From the NCBI RefSeq assembly GCF_000179595.2, contig NZ_JH556653.1, positions 3,346 to 67,345 on the forward strand: 64,000 bases of DNA, in the 5' to 3' direction. The position numbers and the translations under genes were made by a program. Origin of the DNA: Acetivibrio cellulolyticus CD2. Lineage in GTDB: Bacteria; Bacillota; Clostridia; Acetivibrionales; Acetivibrionaceae. The notes below the pieces were generated by a model. That model was not told the DNA's origin. It did not search any database and saw only the letters and a program-made list of their open reading frames with translations. The first letter of the stretch is position 1. The number at the start of each line of letters is the position of its first letter. Positions 8,906 to 15,899 of this stretch are shown in pieces.

Positions 8906-10633
8906 TCAATTAGTCTTTTGAATCTCAACATATCTTTTTATTTTTTGTGTTGTAGTCTTGATAAAATCGTTGTCACGAATTGTAAAACCTTTTATATGCT
9001 TATATAAAGGAATGTTTCTATTTACATTTTTGATAACTTCCGAAAGTACTTCCATGATCTGTTCCTTCGATATATTTACCTCCTTGAATTTCTCCTTAAT
9101 AACATCAATGTTTGGAAAAATCTGTACATTTACTTGTGTATCCCCGGAAGTCTTGTCAAATTTACCATATACAAAAGATTCCTGTACAAACGGACTTCTA
9201 TTGATATACGTTTCCAGCTCTTCTGGAAAAATATTTTTACCGTTTTTCGTTATTATCACATTCTTAATTCTGCCGGTAATATAGTAAAACCCGGACTTAT
9301 CTTTCTTACCAAGGTCTCCGGTATGGAACCAACCGTCTCTTATAACTCTTTTTGTGGCCTCTTCGTTATTAAAGTAGCCCAGCATTATATTAGGACCTTT
9401 GACAATTAATTCTCCAATTCCATTCTCATCTGGATCTTTTATTTTAACCTCTACCCTTGGAATAGGTAAACCAATGGAGCTGTCAATATACTGTTTATCT
9501 CTGTTCCCAATTACAAGAGGAGAACACTCTGTAAGCCCATACCCTTGAAGTATAGGTATCCCTAGTTTTCTAAACCCTTTAGGAACAATCGGATCAATAG
9601 CTGCAGCCCCTGTTATAACAAGCCTTATTCTACCTCCGAGATTTTCATGAACTTTCTTAAATAGTTTTTTGCTTAAATCCATTTTGAGCACACTGCGTAA
9701 AAAGCTATTTACTGAAATCATTATCTTAAGAAGAGTTTTTGCACCTCTTTTTTTCTTAACTTGATCCCAAATCTTCTTATAAATGCTCTCAAGCAAAAGG
9801 GGTACTGAAATCAAAACAGTCGGTTTTACTTCCTTAAGATTCTTTACTATATGCTTAAGCCCTTCACAAAAAGCTAAAGTTCCACCTTTATACATCATAA
9901 GCAAAAAACCAAGAGTACATTCATAAGTATGGTGAAGAGGCAAAATTGACAGCGAAGAATCATTCTCATCTACATGTACAGTTGAACATACAGAAATAAT
10001 ATTTGCACAGATATTCCCATGTGACAACATAACACCTTTTGCACTATCGGTTGTCCCAGATGTAAATATAAGTGCACTCATTTTATTGTTGTCTATCTCA
10101 GCGTCCAGATACTCCTTATCTCCATTTTCAACGAGTTTCCTTCCCTTCTCAATGAGTTTTGCAAATGAAAGGTATTCACCGCTGTCCTCTTTGAGATCCA
10201 TATCAATGTAATATTTAACAGACTCCAAGCTGCCCAAGATTTCCTTTATCTTATTTCCAAGCTTTCCCGAAAACACAATAGCTTCTGCATTACTAATCGA
10301 TAAGAGATTTTGCATCTCGCAGGCAGGAAGTTCTTTATCCATTGGCACAATCACTCCCACGCCATTTATAGTTGCAAGATACGTTACACACCACTCATAC
10401 CGGTTTTCTCCTACCACAGCAATAAACCCATCCTTCAATCCAAGATTGGTCAATGCTGTTCCAAGGTAGTCAATATCCTTCTTAAACTGGTCATAAGTAA
10501 TACCATTATAGATTGAATCACTACCCTTTATTAAAAAAGCATTTTTGCTCCCAAAAAGTTTTACACTCTGCTCAATCATATCTTTTAAATTGTCAATTTT
10601 CCGAACTTGGTACAAGGATTCCGAAAAGCGCAT
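8906..10633 (-). CDS. Long-chain acyl-CoA synthetase (AMP-forming)
   Basis: This 575-residue adenylate-forming enzyme has the P-loop TSGTTDSAKGVMLSH, the GYGLTE motif, the HTGDLG hinge and GRIKNVIITKNGKNIFPEE near the C-terminus. It activates a fatty acid to acyl-AMP and then acyl-CoA. ATG 10633 (MRFSESLYQ) is chosen because AAGGAG lies 7 nt upstream; an in-frame TTG 18 nt earlier overlaps that RBS. The gene is monocistronic and the chain length of its substrate is not predictable here. Confidence 0.9.
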   Translation of the reverse strand: MRFSESLYQVRKIDNLKDMIEQSVKLFGSKNAFLIKGSDSIYNGITYDQFKKDIDYLGTALTNLGLKDGFIAVVGENRYEWCVTYLATINGVGVIVPMDKELPACEMQNLLSISNAEAIVFSGKLGNKIKEILGSLESVKYYIDMDLKEDSGEYLSFAKLIEKGRKLVENGDKEYLDAEIDNNKMSALIFTSGTTDSAKGVMLSHGNICANIISVCSTVHVDENDSSLSILPLHHTYECTLGFLLMMYKGGTLAFCEGLKHIVKNLKEVKPTVLISVPLLLESIYKKIWDQVKKKRGAKTLLKIMISVNSFLRSVLKMDLSKKLFKKVHENLGGRIRLVITGAAAIDPIVPKGFRKLGIPILQGYGLTECSPLVIGNRDKQYIDSSIGLPIPRVEVKIKDPDENGIGELIVKGPNIMLGYFNNEEATKRVIRDGWFHTGDLGKKDKSGFYYITGRIKNVIITKNGKNIFPEELETYINRSPFVQESFVYGKFDKTSGDTQVNVQIFPNIDVIKEKFKEVNISKEQIMEVLSEVIKNVNRNIPLYKHIKGFTIRDNDFIKTTTQKIKRYVEIQKTN

Positions 10634-10713
10634 ATACTTACTCCTTAACAAATAAATTTACTTACTTTGGTTTTCACCAGGTTTTACAATGTTAACCTTT
10701 TGATAAACCATGA

Positions 10714-10744
10714 AATTATAGCCGAAGTTATATTTTCAGAATTC
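10714..10744 (+). repeat. Dispersed hairpin repeat, copy 2
   Basis: ATAGCCGAAG followed by TTATATTTTCAGAATTCC matches the 31-nt repeat; the far left arm is decayed. It lies in the gap upstream of the acyl-CoA ligase gene. Confidence 0.65.
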
Positions 10745-10872
10745 CTATGTATATGCAGTCTTGACTAATTCTTGAGAATTGAACATCTATCACTTACACC
10801 ATTCCGAACTAATACAACTAACATTCATATAATTTATTATATCATATTACTGCACTTATTAGCTAAAATCTT

Positions 10873-11307
10873 TTACGTGTTTGACAGCAATTGCTTAAAT
10901 GCATTTTCAAACCTTTCGTCATGTTCTTTTGTTCTCTTTGAAGGTCCTGAGACTCTATTTCCCGACCTTCTTACCTTTTGAGATATGTGCCTTTCAAACA
11001 AGAGCTTGTTCATATTTTCATCAGAGTAAACTATTCCGTTCTGATTTATCGCTCTAGCTCCCTTTGCAAGGGCCATTGCAGCAACACCATAGTCCTGCGT
11101 CACAACAATATCTCCTTTCTGGACTTTATTAACAAGAGCAAAATCCACAGAATCCCTTGCCTTATCAACAGTTACTACTTCTGAATATCCATCGTCAATT
11201 ACATGACTTGTATCTATAAACATAATAACATGTATCTTTTCTTCTTTTGCAATCTTTACTATGATCTGCTTAACAGGACAAGCATCAGCATCAACCAGTA
11301 TATTCAC
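10873..11307 (-). CDS. YaiI/YqxD family protein (DUF188, UPF0178)
   Basis: This 144-residue protein has the family's starting motif MNILVDADACPVK, a middle DIVVTQDYGVAAMALAKGA segment and a C-terminal RRSGNRVSGPSKRT region. The acidic residues resemble the PIN-like nuclease fold (VDADACP, TQDYG), so a nuclease or NTP-related role is possible, but no function is established. The gene stands alone between the acyl-CoA ligase and pilT genes. Confidence 0.9.
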   Translation of the reverse strand: MNILVDADACPVKQIIVKIAKEEKIHVIMFIDTSHVIDDGYSEVVTVDKARDSVDFALVNKVQKGDIVVTQDYGVAAMALAKGARAINQNGIVYSDENMNKLLFERHISQKVRRSGNRVSGPSKRTKEHDERFENAFKQLLSNT

Positions 11308-11610
11308 AACAAATCAATCCTTTTCTCATATTAGATATTTTTCACTATCTTTGTCAGTCTTAAACATTTACATAATACCCTTACACTTCTACAATTTTAA
11401 TGAAATTTAAATATTACATCCATATTATATAAGACCTAATACTTATTAATATTATACATTATAGCTTATTATTTTACTAAGAAATACTTATTTACTGTTC
11501 ATAAAAATATGCCCCCTGTATAGAAACAGTTTTCTTACTTAAAACTGTCTACTAATAGAGAGCATACCTCTGTACTGCTACGTTTTTATCAACTTCTTCA
11601 AGGGTTAATC
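11308..11610. other. Intergenic gap, AT-rich, one short inverted repeat
   Basis: I see no gene in these 303 nt. ACAGTTTT (11526-11533) and AAAACTGT (11541-11548) form an 8-bp inverted repeat with a 7-nt loop downstream of pilT. No T-run follows on the minus strand, so a terminator role is weak. Confidence 0.5.
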
Positions 11611-12690
11611 TTATAATCGACCTTTCTGGGAAACTTCCAAGTAATTTTGCATTCCATCCTTGTCAACACAGAAGTCCAATGCATCTTCTTTCGTTATTCT
11701 ATTCTGCATGTACAGATCACCAATACATTTATCCAAAAGCTGCATTCCAATATTTCCTCCAGTTTGTATACATGTATTGATGCTTTGAGATTTACCTTCT
11801 CTGATAAGATTGCTTATTGCGCGTGTAACAATCATTATTTCATGCGCCGCTACTCTACCATTGCCGCTTCCTTCAGGGATCAACCTCTGCGATATAACAG
11901 CCTTAAGCGCAGTAGACACCTGTACTCTTATCTGCTGCTGCTGATGAGGCGGAAAAACGTCAATAAGCCTGTCCAAGGTTTTGGCAGCTCCAAGTGTATG
12001 AAGAGTTGAAAGAACAAGGTGACCGGTCTCAGCCGCAGTAACTGCTATACTTATCGACTCAACATCCCTCATCTCACCTATAAATATTACATCAGGGTCC
12101 TCTCTTAATGCAGCCCTCAGTGCACTATCATATGTCTTGCTGTCATGACCTATCTCTCTTTGGTTAACAATACATTTACCATGTTTGAAAATATATTCAA
12201 TAGGGTCTTCAAGAGTTAGTATATGCCCATACCTGGTTGAATTAATCTCATTAATAATGGATGCCATAGTTGTTGATTTTCCACTTCCTGTTGGACCAGT
12301 AACCAGAATTAACCCCTCTTTTATTTCGCAGATTTGCTTTATTACAGGCGGAAGATGCAGAGCTTCAATTGTAGGAATATTTGATGCTAATGTTCTAAAC
12401 ACCATTGACACTGAAGTCCTCTGCAAAAAAGCATTAACTCTAAATCTGGATACCTCAGGCACTGTCATGGAAAAGTCTACCTCTCCATAAGCCATCAAGT
12501 GTTCAAATTTTTCGTTATCCATGCAAGCTTTTGCATATTGCAGGGTGTCTTCCCTAGCTAGTTTCGGAGCATCAATTTCCTTTATGTTGCCGTTCACTCT
12601 GAATGAAGGAGCCCTTGCCACTGTAAGATGTAGGTCAGACGCCTTTAATTCCACAGCCATTCTAAGCAATGCAGTTAATTCAATCGCCAT
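11611..12690 (-). CDS. pilT: Type IV pilus retraction ATPase PilT
   Basis: The 359-residue secretion ATPase has Walker A GPTGSGKSTT, the Asp box TLEDPIEY, Walker B DVIFIGEMRD and the His box ETGHLVLSTLHT, all in PilT order. The N-terminal domain with LKASDLHL is also typical. PilT hexamers depolymerise type IV pili and drive twitching. The RBS on the minus strand is AGGAGG. No other pil genes are nearby, so this is a detached pilT, which occurs in Clostridia. Confidence 0.93.
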   Translation of the reverse strand: MAIELTALLRMAVELKASDLHLTVARAPSFRVNGNIKEIDAPKLAREDTLQYAKACMDNEKFEHLMAYGEVDFSMTVPEVSRFRVNAFLQRTSVSMVFRTLASNIPTIEALHLPPVIKQICEIKEGLILVTGPTGSGKSTTMASIINEINSTRYGHILTLEDPIEYIFKHGKCIVNQREIGHDSKTYDSALRAALREDPDVIFIGEMRDVESISIAVTAAETGHLVLSTLHTLGAAKTLDRLIDVFPPHQQQQIRVQVSTALKAVISQRLIPEGSGNGRVAAHEIMIVTRAISNLIREGKSQSINTCIQTGGNIGMQLLDKCIGDLYMQNRITKEDALDFCVDKDGMQNYLEVSQKGRL

Positions 12691-12979
12691 ATTCTCCTCC
12701 TACTTTCGGGTATTGATATTGTTGAAAATAAACCAGACAAATACCACGTATGCCATATTTACGATAGCTTACGAGGTACAAAAATGGGAATAATAAGCAA
12801 TTCATTTGAGGATATAAATATATATCGTAATAAACGGCTACATTCTTTATATATTTTTTATATTTCTATTTTCGTTGCTATTGACATAATTTTTTGTCTT
12901 ATAGGTAGATACAAAAATAAGATACATAAAAAGAACAAAAGTATACTATATAACAATCGCATATTGTCATAGTAATTAG

Positions 12980-13036
12980 CCAAATTAAGATACTGGCTTC
13001 CATGCTGGAACAGATTAAAAAATCCGCTTAATTTGG
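12980..13036. repeat. Nested inverted repeat upstream of mdh
   Basis: CCAAATTAAG (12980-12989) and CTTAATTTGG (13027-13036) are perfect 10-bp arms enclosing an inner TTCCA-TGC-TGGAA hairpin (12998-13010). It could be a structured leader element or an operator for looping; no T-run is present on the plus strand. Confidence 0.5.
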
Positions 13037-13087
13037 ACAAATTCATCTGAATTTCATGTTATTTTGATTTATACTTTTAAAAAAAAT

Positions 13088-13106
13088 TATGTTAAAATAT
13101 TAATCA
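13088..13106. promoter_or_regulatory. Possible Rex-like redox operator
   Basis: TGTTAA, a 4-nt spacer and TTAATCA resemble the Rex half-site pattern TTGTTAA-N4-TTAACAA, with mismatches in the right arm. Rex commonly controls NADH-linked fermentation genes, and the next gene is an NAD-dependent dehydrogenase. AT-rich surroundings make chance matches likely. Confidence 0.25.
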
Positions 13107-13188
13107 TGCGCATTTTTGTACTGATAAAAAAACATACACTTTTATACTTTATGCGATAAATATTAATATGTAAACGGAGGGCAATTAT

Positions 13189-14139
13189 ATGATTAAAAGT
13201 AAGTCAAAAGTAGCAATAATTGGAGCAGGCTTTGTTGGTTCTTCAACAGCTTTTGCAATGGCTTTGCAGCAAATGGCCACAGAAATAGTTCTCATTGATG
13301 TATTCAAGGAAAAAGCTTATGGTGAAGCTTTGGATATCAACCACGGTCTTGCATTCGTAGGACAGATGGCAGTCTACCAAGGAGATTATTCCGATGTAAA
13401 AGACGCGGATGTAATAATTATCACAGCTGGTGCAAATAGGAAACCCGGTGAAACACGTCTTGACCTTGCTAAAAAGAATGTATCGATAGCAAAAGAAATC
13501 ACAGCAAATATCATGAAGCACTATACTTCAGGAGTAATTCTTGTTGTGTCAAATCCTGTTGATATACTCACTTACATGATTTCTAAGTGGTCAGGTCTTC
13601 CAAATGGCAGAGTTATGGGTTCAGGAACTGTTCTTGACAGTTCAAGATTCAGATACCTTCTTAGCAAAAAACTTAATGTCGATGTAAGAAACGTACACGG
13701 TTATATTATTGGAGAACATGGTGATTCACAGCTTCCTGCATGGAGTGCTACACATATTGCAGGACAGAGCATTAGTGAGTACTCACAGGGTGCAAGCGGA
13801 ATTTTTACTGCTGAAGACAAGATCCAAATTGCTCAGGAAGTAAAAACTGCAGGTGCAGAAATAATCAAAAACAAGGGTGCTACCTACTATGCAATAGCAA
13901 TCACAGTTAATGCAATAGTTGAAACACTCTTGAAAAATCAAAACACTATCAGAACAGTAGGTAGTGTAATCAATGGAAACTACGGAATTGAAGATGTTGC
14001 ATTAAGTCTTCCTTCAATAGTTAATTCAGATGGAGTACAAAGTATAATACCACTTGTTCTTTCACCTGAAGAAGAAGCTGCTTTAAGAGCTTCTGCAGAA
14101 AGTGTTAAGGCTGTTCTTAATGAAGTAAAAGATTTATAA
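13189..14139 (+). CDS. mdh: NAD-dependent malate dehydrogenase (lactate dehydrogenase-like family)
   Basis: The 316-residue enzyme has the Rossmann motif GAGFVGSS (12-19), Asp37 for NAD selection, Asp150/Arg153 and catalytic His177 in GEHGDS. Overall it looks like bacterial L-lactate dehydrogenase. The key specificity position after AGAN is Arg84 (AGANRKPGE), where lactate dehydrogenases carry Gln and malate dehydrogenases Arg; in LDH a Gln-to-Arg change here is known to switch preference to oxaloacetate. Malic enzyme follows 40 nt downstream. Together they would form the oxaloacetate-malate-pyruvate part of the clostridial malate shunt. I therefore call malate, not lactate, dehydrogenase; only an assay settles it. 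Confidence 0.85.
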   Translation: MIKSKSKVAIIGAGFVGSSTAFAMALQQMATEIVLIDVFKEKAYGEALDINHGLAFVGQMAVYQGDYSDVKDADVIIITAGANRKPGETRLDLAKKNVSIAKEITANIMKHYTSGVILVVSNPVDILTYMISKWSGLPNGRVMGSGTVLDSSRFRYLLSKKLNVDVRNVHGYIIGEHGDSQLPAWSATHIAGQSISEYSQGASGIFTAEDKIQIAQEVKTAGAEIIKNKGATYYAIAITVNAIVETLLKNQNTIRTVGSVINGNYGIEDVALSLPSIVNSDGVQSIIPLVLSPEEEAALRASAESVKAVLNEVKDL

Positions 14140-14179
14140 TAATAAAATAAAAGACTTATGAAATAGGAGGTTAAGAAAG

Positions 14180-15352
14180 ATGGATTATAGAAAAGAGTCC
14201 TTGAGACTTCATGGTGAATGGAAAGGCAAAATTGAGGTAGTTAGTACTGTACCTGTAAAAAATAAGGAAGATTTGTCATTAGCTTATACTCCTGGTGTTG
14301 CTGAGCCATGTTTAGCTATTCAAAAAGATGTTGATCTTTCATACACATTAACAAGAAGAGGAAACTTAGTTGCTGTTATTACTGATGGTACTGCAGTTCT
14401 CGGTCTTGGAGATATAGGTCCAGAAGCAGGTATGCCTGTTATGGAAGGTAAATGTGTTCTCTTTAAAACTTTTGGAGATGTAGATGCTTTCCCTCTCTGC
14501 GTAAGATCAAAAAGCGTTGACGAAATAGTTAACACTGTAAAACTCCTTGCTGGTAGTTTCGGTGGTGTAAATCTTGAAGACATTTCAGCTCCAAGATGTT
14601 TTGAAATAGAAAGAAGACTTAAAGCTGAATGTGATATTCCAATTTTCCACGATGATCAGCACGGAACAGCTGTTGTTACACTTGCTGCTATGATAAACGC
14701 ATTAAAAATCGTTAAAAAGGATATAAATGATATATCTGTAGTTGTTAACGGTTCAGGTGCAGCTGGTATAGCAATAACAAAACTTTTGATGAGCATGGGA
14801 CTCAAAAAGGTAATCCTCTGCGATACAAAAGGTGCTATATACGAAGGCAGAGACAACCTCAATCCTGAAAAAGAAGAAATGGCTAAAATCTCTAACCTTC
14901 AGAAGATCAAAGGTACATTGAAAGATGTACTTGTTGGTGCTGATGTTTTCATTGGAGTATCTGCTCCTAATATGGTTACTAAGGAAATGGTTAAGAATAT
15001 GGCAAAAGATGCAATAATATTTGCTATGGCAAACCCAACTCCTGAAATTATGCCTGATGAAGCTAAAGAAGCCGGTGCAAAAGTTATCGGAACAGGTCGT
15101 TCAGACTTCGCAAACCAGATTAATAACGTACTTGCTTTCCCTGGTATCTTCAGAGGTGCTCTTGATGTAAGAGCAAGCGATATAAACGACGAAATGAAGA
15201 TTGCAGCTGCAAAAGCTATAGCTTCTCTCGTTAGTGACGAAGAATTAAATCCAGAATTTGTTATCCCTGCAACAGTTGATCCAAGAGTTGGTTCAACTGT
15301 TGCGGAAGCTGTTAAAGAAGCTGCAAGGAAAACCGGTGTAGCTAGAATATAG
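14180..15352 (+). CDS. Malic enzyme (short form, decarboxylating)
   Basis: This 390-residue enzyme has the catalytic Tyr in AYTPGVAEPC, the VITDGTAVLGLGDIGP segment, the metal-binding FHDDQHGTA and the dinucleotide-binding NGSGAAGIA. It converts malate to pyruvate and CO2 with reduction of NAD(P). Its place behind mdh fits the malate shunt, which turns NADH into NADPH while making pyruvate from oxaloacetate. The RBS is AGGAGG. Cofactor preference (NADP likely by analogy with related clostridia) is inferred. Two terminators follow. Confidence 0.92.
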   Translation: MDYRKESLRLHGEWKGKIEVVSTVPVKNKEDLSLAYTPGVAEPCLAIQKDVDLSYTLTRRGNLVAVITDGTAVLGLGDIGPEAGMPVMEGKCVLFKTFGDVDAFPLCVRSKSVDEIVNTVKLLAGSFGGVNLEDISAPRCFEIERRLKAECDIPIFHDDQHGTAVVTLAAMINALKIVKKDINDISVVVNGSGAAGIAITKLLMSMGLKKVILCDTKGAIYEGRDNLNPEKEEMAKISNLQKIKGTLKDVLVGADVFIGVSAPNMVTKEMVKNMAKDAIIFAMANPTPEIMPDEAKEAGAKVIGTGRSDFANQINNVLAFPGIFRGALDVRASDINDEMKIAAAKAIASLVSDEELNPEFVIPATVDPRVGSTVAEAVKEAARKTGVARI

Positions 15353-15373
15353 TAATTATTATTTAAAATAAAA

Positions 15374-15422
15374 GGGAGAGTCGCAAACCTACTTAAATGT
15401 AGCTAGCGACTCTCTCTTTTTC
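15374..15422 (+). terminator. Terminator after the mdh-malic enzyme operon
   Basis: GAGAGTCGC (15376-15384) and GCGACTCTC (15406-15414) pair, with an inner CTAC/GTAG stem, followed by TCTTTTT. Confidence 0.85.
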
Positions 15423-15513
15423 AGTTTCTTTGGACACTTTTCAATTAAGATTTGGTTTCCAATAAGCACTTAAATGTTATCTATTAATATCCTCACAAAA
15501 TATCTATACCAAC

Positions 15514-15540
15514 CGGGTCATAATATGTGCCCGTTTTTTT
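15514..15540 (+). terminator. Second terminator-like hairpin
   Basis: CGGG/CCCG with an inner CAT/ATG pair and a three-base loop, followed directly by seven T. It may back up the upstream terminator or end an unannotated short transcript. Confidence 0.6.
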
Positions 15541-15650
15541 AATGCCTAAGAAATTGCATTTCTTTCTGGCATCAAAAAAGTCTACCGAAAGGCTTTTTAC
15601 AGCAGAGAAATACCTTAGCTATAAATCGGCAAAGCTGACTTTTTTATTTT
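15541..15650 (+). promoter_or_regulatory. Cluster of hairpins with mutually exclusive pairings
   Basis: ATGCC/GGCAT (15542-15546/15568-15572) with an inner AGAAAT/ATTTCT stem is the first hairpin. AAAAAG at 15575-15580 can pair either with CTTTTT (15593-15598) or, extended, with GACTTTTTT (15637-15645). A TTAGCT/AGCTGA stem followed by CTTTTTT looks terminator-like. This is the layout of an attenuator, 255 nt upstream of the secreted repeat protein. No known riboswitch consensus was recognised. The rest of 15650-15899 is AT-rich leader with no gene. Confidence 0.4.
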
Positions 15651-15899
15651 AAAAATATTATGACTTTAGTCACATCGTATTATGACTTATGATATCTTAT
15701 TTTTACTTTTATTTTGTTTTATACTAAAAACAGGATATAAAAAAGGGTTCAGCCATAGAAGTGAGTGTTTAATCAATTTGTTTTACTTTTACGGGAGAAG
15801 GTGATACATAAGAGATAAATTATAAAAATGCATTTAGGGAATAAAAAATAAATAATATCAAAAATATATCAAAAATATTAAAAGGGGGTCTATTTATTT

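Larger units (their letters stand above)
12691..13188. other. Intergenic region between divergent pilT and mdh
   Basis: This gap of about 500 nt is very AT-rich and contains no convincing gene. It holds a long-armed inverted repeat (12980-13036), a possible redox-regulator site (13088-13106) and the mdh RBS CGGAGGG. A reading frame on each strand over 12784-13046 lacks a ribosome binding site and looks spurious. Confidence 0.6.

Noticed and set aside
12784-13046. Short frames on both strands in the pilT-mdh gap
   Set aside because: AT-rich chance frames without ribosome binding sites.
13189-14139. Annotation as L-lactate dehydrogenase
   Set aside because: Arg instead of Gln at the specificity position and a malic enzyme neighbour favour malate dehydrogenase.
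15574-15645. Weak resemblance to a c-di-GMP-I riboswitch (AGCAGAG..., GGCAAAGCT)
   Set aside because: The P3 half and the conserved GAAA loop/receptor arrangement are missing; only scattered hexamers match.
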